DNA of 64,000 nucleotides from Algoriphagus winogradskyi (GCF_900182815.1 NZ_FXUA01000006.1:124001-188000); one strand, 5' to 3'. Counted from the stretch's first letter, positions 33,450 to 42,726 are shown. Notes: generated from the sequence alone by a model not told the origin. Numbers and translations are program-made.

Positions 33450-33467
33450 ATACCTATGACTAGGTAT
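33450..33467. promoter_or_regulatory. ATACCTA-N4-TAGGTAT palindrome between kinase and regulator genes
   Basis: A perfect 7-bp inverted repeat with 4-nt spacer (ATACCTA 33450-33456, TAGGTAT 33461-33467). It overlaps the stop codon of the kinase gene and lies upstream of the regulator gene. An identical palindrome lies in the kinase's own promoter region at 35475-35492. Spacing and symmetry fit a dimeric NarL/LuxR-type regulator. Confidence 0.6.
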
Positions 33468-35454
33468 TCATCTCTACCTGAGTTGTTTTAAAGGCAAGTG
33501 ATTTGTCTAGGATAAGGGTGAGCATGGTGTTTTTTCTTCCTTGCATGGTGTCTATGTCCATTGATCCTTTAATGAGATTAAGCCGGGTATTGATATTTCT
33601 CCATCCATTTCCTTTGCTGTTTTCAAAGGTGTTTAGGTCAAACCCATTCCCATTATCTTCCACAGTGATAATGATCTCCTCCTCATGCGCGGTAAACTGA
33701 ATTAAGATCTCAGTTGCTTCGGCATACTTTAAAATATTGGATATCCACTCCTGCAAAATTCTGTAAAGTGAGATTTCAAAAACCTCATTCAACCGGGCAT
33801 CAATGCCAAATACCTGCACTTTCGCATTTACCTGGTTTGATTTGTTGATTCTAGCGATCAATTCCTGTAAAGCTGGAATTAATCCCTCCTTTGTCAGAAC
33901 CTGAGGCATGAGGTTGAAGGCGATATTACGGATCTCCCGCTGAATATCATTGAGTAAAACAGTGGAGTTGTCTACAATTTCATTTCGCACCAGCGGATCA
34001 TTGCTGGTACTCTTCAAGCCTTGGATATTCATAGTCAATGCACTCACTAATTGACCCATGCTATCGTGGAGGTCGGAAGCAAAACGCTTTCTTTCCTTCT
34101 CCTCGCTGGAAATCACCGCTTGAATTTGAGCTTCGCGAAGTCTGGTTTTTTGCTCACTAAGAACCTTTTGCTGGCTGATTCTGGATTGCTTTCTCCAGAG
34201 ATAAAACACCAACAGTAGGAGAAGTAAGACAAAGAATAAGGCTAGGATAATGATGAAATTCCGCTGATTGGTAGCCTGCTGTAGACTATTCTCCTGATCC
34301 AATAAAATGATTTGTTGGTCCTTCTTCTCTGTTTCATACTTGGTTTCCAGTTCTGCGATTTCTTTGTTCGTTTCGATATTCAGCAAGCTATCAGCATATA
34401 TTTTCTGAAACTTATGCGCATTCAGCGCATCCCCAAATTGATTATTTGCTTCATAGACTTCCGCCAAAAGCCCATAGCCATCCTTTAAGCGATTTAGATT
34501 ATTCAGTTTCTTCGAGAGTTCTAAACTCTGCTCAGCGAATGTAATTGCACCTCTAGTGTTTTCTCTTCTAAGCTCATTTTGAGCTAGCGAATAAAGTAGT
34601 ATAGAATAGTCATAGTCATTCTCATAGCTGCCAGAGGAATAGATCTTCATTGCCTTTTCGAAATTATTATTGGCAAGTATGTAGTCTCCTTTTTCTGAAT
34701 ATGCATGTCCCAAATCTGTGTAGATCAATGCTTGGCTTTTTGTGTCATTAGCATCAATGGCATAGGGCAGTGCTTCCTGGAAATAATAAATAGCAGAATC
34801 CTGATTATTCAAGCGATCATATACATTCCCTATGTTCAATAAAGTCTTTTGAAGATTTTGTCGGAATTGATCATCTGGAAGTGATTTTTTGAATTCCAGC
34901 GCCTCGAAATAGTAGGATTTCGCTTTGTCAAACTTTTCATTCAGGAAATGCACATTTCCAATGTTAGTCAGTACACTTCCTTTCAAGCCTTGATCTTCTA
35001 AATTATTGACAATCCGGAGTGCTTCTAATTGATATTCCAAGGAAGTATCATAATCTCCCATGTTTTGAAGGATGAGTCCCAAGTTCACAGATGTCACCGC
35101 CACACCACGTTCATTTTCGAGAGAGGAGTACAGTTCGCGCGTTTTGTCCAGGTAATAAGCTGCTGAATCGTAATCGGATTTAGCCCAAAAAACTACCCCT
35201 ACATTATTGGACGCATAAGCCTGCAAAGCTAGATATCCCTTTTTCTCTGCAATCTGAATAGACTCATAGCCATACTCCAAAGCTTTTGGAGGATCAGAGT
35301 ATTTCAAATGCCAGCATAGGTCACCCAAAACAGTTGCTTTGGTCGAATCATCTGGTTGGTTTTTTAAAATGTTTTGAAGGCTGTCGATCAGTTCAGTTTG
35401 TCCAAATGAGGCAAAACTATAGAGACAAAAAAACAAAATGCTGATAACTCTCAA
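33460..35454 (-). CDS. TPR-repeat sensor histidine kinase (NarX/HisKA_3 type)
   Basis: A 664-residue protein read from a TTG at 35454; no ATG is available in frame near the signal peptide (RVISILFFCLYSFASFGQ). About six TPR repeats occupy residues 30-370, with a transmembrane helix at about 398-420 and a short coiled coil. HisKA_3 follows with the phosphoacceptor His near 460 (FASDLHDSMGQL), then the HATPase with DNGNGFD. The TPR part is predicted periplasmic. It pairs with the LuxR regulator downstream. Confidence 0.93.
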   Translation of the reverse strand: MRVISILFFCLYSFASFGQTELIDSLQNILKNQPDDSTKATVLGDLCWHLKYSDPPKALEYGYESIQIAEKKGYLALQAYASNNVGVVFWAKSDYDSAAYYLDKTRELYSSLENERGVAVTSVNLGLILQNMGDYDTSLEYQLEALRIVNNLEDQGLKGSVLTNIGNVHFLNEKFDKAKSYYFEALEFKKSLPDDQFRQNLQKTLLNIGNVYDRLNNQDSAIYYFQEALPYAIDANDTKSQALIYTDLGHAYSEKGDYILANNNFEKAMKIYSSGSYENDYDYSILLYSLAQNELRRENTRGAITFAEQSLELSKKLNNLNRLKDGYGLLAEVYEANNQFGDALNAHKFQKIYADSLLNIETNKEIAELETKYETEKKDQQIILLDQENSLQQATNQRNFIIILALFFVLLLLLLVFYLWRKQSRISQQKVLSEQKTRLREAQIQAVISSEEKERKRFASDLHDSMGQLVSALTMNIQGLKSTSNDPLVRNEIVDNSTVLLNDIQREIRNIAFNLMPQVLTKEGLIPALQELIARINKSNQVNAKVQVFGIDARLNEVFEISLYRILQEWISNILKYAEATEILIQFTAHEEEIIITVEDNGNGFDLNTFENSKGNGWRNINTRLNLIKGSMDIDTMQGRKNTMLTLILDKSLAFKTTQVEMNT

Positions 35455-35474
35455 TGCGACAGATTTTAGCTTAT

Positions 35475-35505
35475 ATACCTACTATTAGGTATGCCAAAAT
35501 ACCTA
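35475..35505. promoter_or_regulatory. Operator-like palindrome plus extra half-site in the divergent promoter region
   Basis: ATACCTA (35475-35481), 4 nt, TAGGTAT (35486-35492), then a third half-site ATACCTA at 35499-35505. It lies between the kinase gene (minus) and the secreted-protein gene at 35576 (plus), so one regulator could control both. The same palindrome is at 33450-33467. Confidence 0.65.
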
Positions 35506-35575
35506 ATCGACCTTATTGAAACAAGGGGTATTAATTAAGTCATTTGTATGAACCAGAACATAAAAATTCGAAACC

Positions 35576-36580
35576 ATGAAAAATACTTTATTAATCTTTG
35601 CCTTTTTTGTCTGCACAATCGCAAATGGGCAACTCGTAACCAGCAAAAATCTCAGCGATAATAGCTACGGTGAAAAAAAATTGAAGGATGCTCCTAAGAA
35701 GATTTATTTAAATCAATTTAATATCAATTACCAGTTGATCGCTGCAAGTTCGGAGGCGAGTGCGGGAGGCAAGACCAGAGCAGAGATGGCTGTCGGTATG
35801 ACTGGAGTGGAGATTTCAGACATGCAGGAAATCACTGACAATGCCTACGCTATGGTCGTAAAAAGACTAACCGATGCAGGAATTGAAATTGTGACTTCCG
35901 ATGTAGCGGAGAAAACTGATTTTTATAGCGATTGGACAAAGACCCAAGGAGGAACTCCTACGAAAGCACAACTACTAGGATATGTAACTACAGCGCCTAC
36001 TGGTTTTGATTATTTCTATAAATCAATGAATAAAGACGGTAAGACCAAAGGGTCTTTTATTGTAGATACTACACCTAAATTATCCAAAGATTTGGGAGAT
36101 ATTCCCGTTTTTGAAGCGAACATCAGCTTTCAATTTGTGACTATTGAGGGGAATAGCTCTTACGTGACAGATGCTACCAAGATGAAAGGTGTGGTACAAT
36201 ACCAAATACCTGAAGTGGCTATTGCTAAATCTGCTGAAGGATTATTAGGTTCTAAAATAGAAACATCCAGAATCGCTGCACGGATTGTTTGGAAAGGTGG
36301 GATGAATGGGTCAGGAGCAAATACTATTTTGTCATATTCCCCAAAAGGTGGGATAGAAATCCCTGGCGTGATGGAAGAAAAGAAATTTAAGGAATATGTC
36401 GCGCCAGATGTGAGTTACAATACCACTTATAATGGGGTTGCGTATACCAATGATAAGGAACTCGAAGTATCTCATCAGGTAAAGGCTGATAGAGCGGCTT
36501 ACAAAGCAAAAACGCAACAAGCGCTAAATGAATATTTGAGTATGGTGGTAGATAATTTCCTAGCAAGTCTAGGGAATTGA
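35576..36580 (+). CDS. Secreted protein of unknown function, divergent from the TPR kinase
   Basis: A 334-residue protein with a signal peptide (TLLIFAFFVCTIANGQ). The rest is soluble, of mixed alpha/beta composition, with no motif I recognise. Segments such as KKIYLNQFNINYQLIAAS, AYAMVVKRLTDAGIEIVTSD and a C-terminal helix (AYKAKTQQALNEYLSMVVDNFLASL, in part) suggest a folded periplasmic or outer-membrane-associated protein. The shared operator with the TPR kinase suggests it is the main target of that system. A strong terminator follows. Confidence 0.75.
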   Translation: MKNTLLIFAFFVCTIANGQLVTSKNLSDNSYGEKKLKDAPKKIYLNQFNINYQLIAASSEASAGGKTRAEMAVGMTGVEISDMQEITDNAYAMVVKRLTDAGIEIVTSDVAEKTDFYSDWTKTQGGTPTKAQLLGYVTTAPTGFDYFYKSMNKDGKTKGSFIVDTTPKLSKDLGDIPVFEANISFQFVTIEGNSSYVTDATKMKGVVQYQIPEVAIAKSAEGLLGSKIETSRIAARIVWKGGMNGSGANTILSYSPKGGIEIPGVMEEKKFKEYVAPDVSYNTTYNGVAYTNDKELEVSHQVKADRAAYKAKTQQALNEYLSMVVDNFLASLGN

Positions 36581-36604
36581 TCAAAGAAGAAAGGAAAAAC
36601 CTTG

Positions 36605-36646
36605 GCGCCTTGAACTGAAATAAAATCAGATCAAGGCGCTTATTTT
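36605..36646 (+). terminator. Strong intrinsic terminator
   Basis: GCGCCTTGA (36605-36613) pairs with TCAAGGCGC (36631-36639), with an inner CTGA/TCAG pair, then TTATTTTT. It lies 25 bases after the secreted-protein gene. Confidence 0.85.
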
Positions 36647-36716
36647 TGTGTTGTTTCAGTTGGTAGATTCAAATACTAGGAACGGCTTCTTTACTGGTTT
36701 CTGCCAAATTATTTTT

Positions 36717-36741
36717 AAAAAAAAACACCCCATTTTGGGGT
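36717..36741 (-). terminator. Orphan hairpin with A-tract in the 36.6-36.9 kb gap
   Basis: ACCCCA (36727-36732) and TGGGGT (36736-36741) form a small stem; on the minus strand it is followed by about nine T. No minus-strand gene ends nearby. The rest of the gap (36647-36934) shows no gene. Confidence 0.4.
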
Positions 36742-36934
36742 AGAACAACCGCTTCTATCCTTATGCTTCGGTTGCCTGGGGAACAGCTAAAAAAAATCAA
36801 AATGCCCTTGCTTATCGTTTAGAAGGCTTATCTGATTTTTTAAAAGTTTTAATAAGTCTAAAGTCATCGATGGAATTGGTCTTGCTATATGACATTGAAA
36901 TGAATATTTCGCTTTTTTTATAAACATAAAAATC

Positions 36935-37282
36935 ATGAGCACTTCCAAATCAATGACTACTTATTCTCAGGTATTAAATCAATTGCCTGCAAAAGGATAT
37001 GGAAAGGAATTAACCATAAGACAAGCAGGGGCTTTGTTTGACGGATCAGACAAAATTTATCAGCCTGAGCAATTAAAGATCGTGAAGGTTTACAGGTTCG
37101 AAGGTGAATCAGATCCATCCGATATGGCTGTGATTTATTTACTTCACAGCGATACTGGTGAAAAGGGCTTTCTGCTTAATGCTTATGGAACCTATTCAGA
37201 TGAGGATAATCAGTATTACGATGACTTCATCAAAAGGGTAGCTGTAGAGGAAATTGAAGGATTGGGTAACGACCTGGAATAA
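36935..37282 (+). CDS. Small conserved Bacteroidota protein (often mislabelled phosphoribosylpyrophosphate synthetase)
   Basis: A 115-residue soluble protein: TTYSQVLNQLPAKGYGKELTI, a middle YQPEQLKIVKVYRFEG, DPSDMAVIYLLHS, and GEKGFLLNAYGTYSD. I recognise this as a small family of Bacteroidota that databases sometimes call phosphoribosylpyrophosphate synthetase, but no PRPP-binding or ATP motif is visible, so that name should not be trusted. Function unknown. It is followed 60 bases later by a small hydrophilic ORF. Confidence 0.75.
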   Translation: MSTSKSMTTYSQVLNQLPAKGYGKELTIRQAGALFDGSDKIYQPEQLKIVKVYRFEGESDPSDMAVIYLLHSDTGEKGFLLNAYGTYSDEDNQYYDDFIKRVAVEEIEGLGNDLE

Positions 37283-37342
37283 ATTTTCGGAACTGAAGAA
37301 AATTTGTTCATTTACTGATTTACATTAAAAACCACCACCAAC

Positions 37343-37567
37343 ATGCTTATTATAAACAATCAACCTACAGGGATATTTTCAGCGTATTTACTGGGAAAGA
37401 AAGAAGAAGTAGATAAAGGGACCACGCGAAAAACACCCGGGCAGTCAGGAGGAACTAGACCTCCTAAAAAAGAAGAATTCAATGAAATTGAACGGGAAAA
37501 TGACCGTAAGAATGATGTACAGGAGGAAACTGTAGATAACGAAGAGCGCGATAAGAATAAAAAATAG
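37343..37567 (+). CDS. Small hydrophilic protein of unknown function
   Basis: A 74-residue ORF with ATG start. The first 20 residues are ordinary and the rest is highly charged (KKEEVDKGTTRKTPGQSGG, then many E, N, D, K), probably disordered. It sits between the 115-aa gene and a convergent membrane-protein gene. No family is recognised; it is kept because of its position and start but may not be real. Confidence 0.45.
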   Translation: MLIINNQPTGIFSAYLLGKKEEVDKGTTRKTPGQSGGTRPPKKEEFNEIERENDRKNDVQEETVDNEERDKNKK

Positions 37568-37578
37568 GCAAGGGAGGT

Positions 37579-37911
37579 TTATTCCTCTCTAGCTGTTTTT
37601 TGCCCATCGTCCTTGCTGTTTTCCTCAATTATAGTTTTCAGCTCTTCAGCTCTTTTGGGATCACCTGCCCATTCGTATAGGTGAGATGCCTTTTCTCCTG
37701 CTTTTTCTACAAATCCAGTTTTATCTATTGTGGCTAGCCACCCAATAAACTTCCGCATTACCTTAAAATATGGAGCCATCAGCAAGGAAGAAAGTGCTAT
37801 TAGTAGCCAGCCCAATGGAATAAAGGGTAATAGCAGTGAAACTAGTCCGCCTATAAAAATAAGAGCTGCAATAGTTGGTATTAAGAGTTTTCTCACTGCG
37901 GAAAGATACAA
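37579..37911 (-). CDS. Small membrane protein (PGPGW-like)
   Basis: A 110-residue protein with two adjacent hydrophobic helices (LLIPTIAALIFIGGLVSLLLPFIPLGWLLIALSSLLMAPYFK in part, residues 8-50) and a cytosolic charged tail. The layout, with PFIPLGWLLI, resembles small inner-membrane proteins of the PGPGW/YbaN type. Function unknown. Downstream of it on the minus strand lies the + strand hydrophilic ORF; upstream is the dispersed repeat at 38065-38235. Confidence 0.65.
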   Translation of the reverse strand: MYLSAVRKLLIPTIAALIFIGGLVSLLLPFIPLGWLLIALSSLLMAPYFKVMRKFIGWLATIDKTGFVEKAGEKASHLYEWAGDPKRAEELKTIIEENSKDDGQKTAREE

Positions 37912-38064
37912 ATCCTTAGAGGAAAGGACTCAAATTCTTTTATTTGGTTAGTGGCCTCTTGACGTTTTTTTCATATCGATCCTTTCTGATATTTTCTCTG
38001 TGCTAATGAAAACTCCTCCAAGTAAAAATATAAATCCGCTGAGATAGAATTGTTTAATAGGATT

Positions 38065-38235
38065 AGCCGCAAAGATGGCAGTCACCTTGGATTCTTTGCT
38101 TATCTGGTCGGAAGAACGCTGACTCCCGCACTGGAGGGACAGACTGAAGCGGACTCAATTCTTAAGTTTAAGATACCCTTTGTTGCTTTTGATCCATACC
38201 AACACAAAAGCGCATATACATATTGGTTACTTTTC
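38065..38235 (-). repeat. Dispersed intergenic repeat, copy A
   Basis: Read on the minus strand this segment aligns with 44070-44218 on the plus strand: TATGTATA-GCGCTTTTGTG-GTATGG-AAAAGCAA, then ATCT-AAACTTAAGAAT, CCGCTT..GTC, and CCAGATAAGCAAAGAATC-AAGTGACTG--ATCTTTG. Identity is about 75 percent by eye over about 150 bp, with one gap. It fills the gap 37912-38333, which has no convincing gene. On the minus strand a short open stretch encodes IKQFYLSGFIFLLGGVFIST (about 37990-38050), possibly a gene remnant. Confidence 0.6.
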
Positions 38236-38333
38236 ACTGGGACTTAGGTACTAGCATGGAAGCAAATACTTTTGCTGCGAGGTTACTTTTCGAGACTTTT
38301 CAAATTAGTGAGTCAAATTCAGTCACTTATAGG

Positions 38334-40007
38334 TTATTGTCTAAACCCTGGCCCTCTAACCACTTGACCTGGGAATGCTCCTGTATGTTCGCCATTTTCG
38401 AGCACTGCTGTTCCGTTCACGAGAACGTGTACCATACCAGTGGCATATTGCATAGGCTCCTCAAAGCTCGCATGATCTTGGATTTGAGCAGGGTCAAAAA
38501 TTGCCAAATCTGCAAAATATCCTTCTTTCAATGCACCACGTTTTTTGATTTTCAAGTTGGTAGCAGGCAAAGTTGTCAATTTGTAAATAGCTTCTTCTAA
38601 TGTGATCACCTTTTCCTCACGAACATATTTGCCGAGAACCCTGGCAAAATTCCCAAAGGCTCTAGGGTGGTAGCTTGACTTGAGAAATACTCCTTCTATG
38701 GAGTAGGAGCCAGCATCTGAGCCAAAACTCATATAGGGAAGTGCTAGTTGTTTTTTTACATTTTCTTCAGACATCAGGAAATAGATGGTTCCAACCCGGC
38801 TTCCATCCTGAACGACCAAATCCATAGCAGTTTCTTCAGGAGAAAGTTGTCTTAGCTCCGCCACTTCCGCCAAGGTCTTTCCAGTGAGGTATTTCAAACT
38901 GTCATTTTTAAATCCAACTAAAATCATTTTCTCAGGTCCTTCTACCGCTTGCATCAGACTTTCCCATTCATCGGTAGGAGTCTTCATTTCCTGAAGTACC
39001 TTTTTACGGATAAAAGGGTCCTGCAAGCGCTCAGCCCATTTATTATAGCCGCCTTCTTGTACCCATGGAGGCATCGCAGCATCTAAACCAGTGGCTCCAG
39101 CGATGTAGGTGTACATATCAGTAGTGATCTCTAAACCGGCAACTCTTGCCGAATCTATCTTGGCAACCACCGCATCATATTTACCCCAATTAGCTTGTCC
39201 GCTTTCCTTCAAATGGTAAACTTCTGCCCTGATGTTAGCTTCACTAGCAATTCGGATCAATTCGTCCAAGCTTTCCAGAAGCCTGCCTCCTTCACTTCTC
39301 ATATGTGAAATATACATGCCATCGTAGGCTGCAGCTACCTTGCAGAGTTCTATTAGTTCTTCGGTACTTGCATAAAAAGCTGGCGCATAGATCAAGGAAG
39401 ACCCCACGCCTAATGCACCTTCTTCCATAGCCTGCCTAACCAGGGATTTCATGGATTCCAATTCTTCTGCCGTTGGAGCTCTGTCTTCGTATCCAAGTTC
39501 ATGGATTCTCACTGTGGTGGCGCCTATGAAGGAAGCCACGTTTGTAGAAACACCTTTTTTCACAAGAAAATCAAGGTATTCACTGAGCGTCCTCCAGCTG
39601 ATCGGGTATTTAATGTCTCCCTGTGATTTTTCCTCATCCACTTTCATTTCTTCATTGAGAGGGCCCATGGACCAGCCTTCACCAAATACTTCCAAAGTAA
39701 CGCCTTGTCGAATATCGCTTTGAGATCTACCGTCTTCGATCAAAGACTCTGTAGCCCAGCTCAACATATTGATAAAGCCTGGAGCCACCACCAAACCAGT
39801 AGCGTCTATTTCCGAGTTCCCAATTGCATCTTGAAGATTCCCGATGGCAGCTATGGTATCTCCCCGTATTCCTATATCTCCCACATAGCTAGAATTTCCA
39901 GATCCATCTACGATTTGACCATTTTTGATCAGGATATCGTAGGATTCAGAATTGGAACAGCTGAAAAAAAGGTTGGCTATTGCGAGAAAAAAAAGGAAAG
40001 GTTTCAT
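38334..40007 (-). CDS. N-acyl-D-amino-acid deacylase / D-aminoacylase-type amidohydrolase, lipoprotein
   Basis: A 557-residue protein with a lipoprotein signal (FLAIANLFFSC). An amidohydrolase barrel follows: GQIVDGSGN and DIGIRGDTIAAIG (N-terminal beta-sandwich), VVAPGFIN (metal site region), HMRSEG and YHLKESG (His and carboxylated Lys/His ligands) and SDAGSY near the C-terminus. These match the D-aminoacylase/dihydroorotase-like group. Such enzymes release D-amino acids from N-acyl forms, perhaps from cell-wall turnover. Transcribed alone. Confidence 0.9.
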   Translation of the reverse strand: MKPFLFFLAIANLFFSCSNSESYDILIKNGQIVDGSGNSSYVGDIGIRGDTIAAIGNLQDAIGNSEIDATGLVVAPGFINMLSWATESLIEDGRSQSDIRQGVTLEVFGEGWSMGPLNEEMKVDEEKSQGDIKYPISWRTLSEYLDFLVKKGVSTNVASFIGATTVRIHELGYEDRAPTAEELESMKSLVRQAMEEGALGVGSSLIYAPAFYASTEELIELCKVAAAYDGMYISHMRSEGGRLLESLDELIRIASEANIRAEVYHLKESGQANWGKYDAVVAKIDSARVAGLEITTDMYTYIAGATGLDAAMPPWVQEGGYNKWAERLQDPFIRKKVLQEMKTPTDEWESLMQAVEGPEKMILVGFKNDSLKYLTGKTLAEVAELRQLSPEETAMDLVVQDGSRVGTIYFLMSEENVKKQLALPYMSFGSDAGSYSIEGVFLKSSYHPRAFGNFARVLGKYVREEKVITLEEAIYKLTTLPATNLKIKKRGALKEGYFADLAIFDPAQIQDHASFEEPMQYATGMVHVLVNGTAVLENGEHTGAFPGQVVRGPGFRQ

Positions 40008-40293
40008 GGAGTTGATTTTATTTTTTGAGGGGAAAAGTATGGTCTTTTTAGCCTTAGTGTATTCATAGTCAGGCTAAAAATTATGATCTTCTTGACCATT
40101 ATTCTCTGAAGTTACTATCTTTTCAATAATGGCAAAACTGAAAAATCCTCCTTTTGCTTAAAAGTCTTTCCAGACACAAGTTAACTTCTGGCTAATTACG
40201 CAGCTGTGGATTGATTACAATTCCTGCGTTATTTATCATTGGAGATTCAATGTTTTGGTTGCCAATTCGTAGTTTAGAGTAAAATATCTAGCT

Positions 40294-41031
40294 ATGCTTA
40301 CCTTACAGGAAATCGAATTTTTGGAAACTTATGGCTACCTTAATTTGGGTCAGCTACTGACCGACGAAGAGGTCAAAAAAATCAATGATAGAGTAGCCGA
40401 TTTGATGCAGTCTGAAGGTGAAAATGCAGGGGCAGAATTGGCAGAATCAAAATATATCCGACACCCAAAAGAGGAAGGAGCGGACCGCCTAGCTGATTTG
40501 GTAAATAAGGGGCCGATCTTTGATGTTTTTTACACCCATCCTCGAGTGCTGGCAGGTATTGAAGCTGTTTTGGGGCAGCAATATAAGCTTTCCTCTCTCA
40601 ATTACAGGGCTGCAAAACCTAGTATGGGCCTTCAGAAACTCCATGTCGATTGGAAGAATACAGTAGTCAATGGAGCCTACAAAGTTTGTAACAGCATTTG
40701 GCTTTTGGATGACTTTACAGAGAATAATGGTTCAACACGGATCGTACCAAAGTCCCATAAACTAAGTGCTCTTCCCGATGAAGTGATGGCTAATCCTTTG
40801 GACAAGCATCCCGATGAAATCCGGATTATCGCGCCTGCAGGCTCGGTCTTCATCTTTAATTCCCACGTATGGCATGGGGGCACCATGAATGAGACAGAAA
40901 ATGTAAGAAGGAGCATTCACAGTTATTTCTGCAGTAGAGAGCAACCTCAGCAAATCGATCAAAAGAGGTACATCACTGAGGAGACTTTACAGAGGATTGG
41001 CGAAATGGGAAGGTGGACTTTGGATGTTTGA
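40294..41031 (+). CDS. Phytanoyl-CoA dioxygenase (PhyH) family protein
   Basis: A 245-residue Fe(II)/2-oxoglutarate oxygenase with the facial triad His117 and Asp119 (LHVDW) and His194 (HVWHGG), followed by the 2-oxoglutarate-binding Arg in NVRRSIHSYF. The family hydroxylates diverse small molecules; the substrate is unknown. The helical C-terminus (about 220-245) is typical of bacterial members. It stands alone between two minus-strand genes. Confidence 0.9.
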   Translation: MLTLQEIEFLETYGYLNLGQLLTDEEVKKINDRVADLMQSEGENAGAELAESKYIRHPKEEGADRLADLVNKGPIFDVFYTHPRVLAGIEAVLGQQYKLSSLNYRAAKPSMGLQKLHVDWKNTVVNGAYKVCNSIWLLDDFTENNGSTRIVPKSHKLSALPDEVMANPLDKHPDEIRIIAPAGSVFIFNSHVWHGGTMNETENVRRSIHSYFCSREQPQQIDQKRYITEETLQRIGEMGRWTLDV

Positions 41032-41100
41032 GAATAGCTGAGATGGTCAATAAAACAAGTCATTCTTAAATCAGTTTCTCAACCTTAAACAGGAAATTAA

Positions 41101-42291
41101 CTATTGCCTTTCTATATACATCACAGCCGAGTCTTCTACGTATTTGGCAGGATTGAAGCTGGAGTAGAATTTGTTTCTAAGGTTATTAAGGGGGCTATTC
41201 ATTGCCATTATTTTAGAGGTAAATTCTAAAGGGAATTTTGCTGGGTCAGAATAATTCTTCAAGAGAGTATCGTATTGATCAATATTAGCCAGCATTCTCG
41301 TAGTGAGCTGACCAAATCTAAGTCGTAACGACTGGACTTTATACATGTAAGTTTCTACCTGACCGAGCCATTTTCCTTTAGTGTCAGGTGATTTATCCAA
41401 ATATGAGATCTTATCTGAAATTGATTTTCTACACTCATTCTTGAATTGCTCTCTCTCAGAGTCAAGTGTGGCTTTTAGATATCTACTTTCAAAACGCTGT
41501 TTATCAATGCCAAAATAGCTCATTTGCTCATTTAGCAACAGCGCATTTTCCTTCTGAAGTTGCTCTAGTTCCTGATTGATTAGATTCCATTCATGATCTA
41601 TGATTGACTTTTGCTGCTCAAATTGACTGGAGATAGTCAATATTCTAAGCATTTCTGGAGTCTTATCGTATAGGTCTTTTTCCTTTTTACCTAGCGTTCC
41701 GATAAGACTGGTGACTCCGGAAATTGCGGTGTTCACCATTGTTCCATATAAGGGCACGGTAGAAGATGCCGTGGAAATCAATGAAAGTGAATTTTGAAGT
41801 AAACCAGACATGGCATCTGATTTACCATCTTTCTCATACCATTTATCAAACTCAGTTTTCCAAGTCGTAAAGGACTTGTATTGCTGGATTTTGCCAATGC
41901 TTCCCAACTGATCAAAAAATGACTGTGAGGTAAGAAATAGCTCTAGAGGCTGTATGTCCCGTTGGATGCTCAGCAATTCTGTGAAAGCGAGCTGTCCGTT
42001 AAGATTTATCTTGGTTTTAGGAGCTTCTTCCAGGATTTTTAACCTTGTATCTAGCGCGAATTGGAGTTTTTCCATATCCTCAATTTTTTCCTTATCCGAA
42101 GCTGTTTTGTTGTCAGTGGCTGCGAGCTTTTCAGTGAGTCGATTTACAATCTCTTCGTTATTTTTCAGCTTTTCATTGAGCTCCTTCAGTTGATTATCAC
42201 GATCCGTTTTGATTTGCTCGGTTATTTCTGTCTGAGCTTGCGCAAAAGCGGTTGTAATCAGAAATAGGAAGAGAAAGAGAGGTGTTTTCAT
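41101..42291 (-). CDS. Exported coiled-coil protein of unknown function
   Basis: A 396-residue protein with a signal peptide (FLFLFLITTAFAQAQ) and a long heptad-rich stretch (residues 20-90: IKTDRDNQLKELNEKLKNNEEIV in part, and NKTASDKEKIEDMEKLQFALDTRL). A helical middle part contains a glycine/threonine-rich hydrophobic segment (SSTVPLYGTMVNTAISGVTSLIGTLGKK, in part), and a second coiled coil lies near 215-250. This resembles an elongated periplasmic helical protein; a membrane-insertion hairpin cannot be excluded. No family is recognised and no partner gene is adjacent. Confidence 0.72.
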   Translation of the reverse strand: MKTPLFLFLFLITTAFAQAQTEITEQIKTDRDNQLKELNEKLKNNEEIVNRLTEKLAATDNKTASDKEKIEDMEKLQFALDTRLKILEEAPKTKINLNGQLAFTELLSIQRDIQPLELFLTSQSFFDQLGSIGKIQQYKSFTTWKTEFDKWYEKDGKSDAMSGLLQNSLSLISTASSTVPLYGTMVNTAISGVTSLIGTLGKKEKDLYDKTPEMLRILTISSQFEQQKSIIDHEWNLINQELEQLQKENALLLNEQMSYFGIDKQRFESRYLKATLDSEREQFKNECRKSISDKISYLDKSPDTKGKWLGQVETYMYKVQSLRLRFGQLTTRMLANIDQYDTLLKNYSDPAKFPLEFTSKIMAMNSPLNNLRNKFYSSFNPAKYVEDSAVMYIERQ

Positions 42292-42457
42292 GTTTTTCTC
42301 AATATTAGAATAGAAAAGGGTGCTGTAGTTTTTTGCAAATTTCTCTTAGCTAAATCTAAGCCAATTTAGACGCCTCAATGCTTATGCGTAAAACGGGAAT
42401 TTAAAAGCCAACTGAAGATAGGTTTCCATTGGAAATCAGGCCCCTGAAAAGTAATTC

Positions 42458-42718
42458 TTAGAAGCTCTTGTAAGCAAATAGGGCTGCAGCGAGATCTTCG
42501 TTTGCTAATCCAGCAGATTTGAAAAGGGTGATTTCTTCTCTTGAGCTTCTACCTGGGTGAATTCCTTTTACTAATTCGACAATATCCGCTTTCACATCAA
42601 CTTCCGTGATGGTTCCCTCCGCAATAGGTATAGCAAGTTCACCTGTTTCATAAAGCGCCCCAGCTCGGAAATCCACAAAGATGCTGCTCTTTCGAATGGC
42701 ATCATTATGGATAATCAT
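42458..42718 (-). pseudogene. C-terminal remnant of ornithine cyclodeaminase / mu-crystallin family gene
   Basis: An 86-codon ORF whose sequence (SIFVDFRAGALYETGEL, GIHPGRSSREEITLFKSAGLANEDLAAA) matches the last quarter of ornithine cyclodeaminases, which are normally about 310-330 residues. The N-terminal substrate and NAD-binding parts are missing. Eight bases upstream on the same strand is the stop codon of a histidine kinase gene, so the front of the gene seems to have been replaced or deleted. It may still be translated but should be inactive. Confidence 0.75.
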
Positions 42719-42726
42719 AAAATCTA

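Noticed and set aside
38223-38600. 125-codon plus-strand ORF
   Set aside because: Mostly antisense to the 3' end of the amidohydrolase gene.
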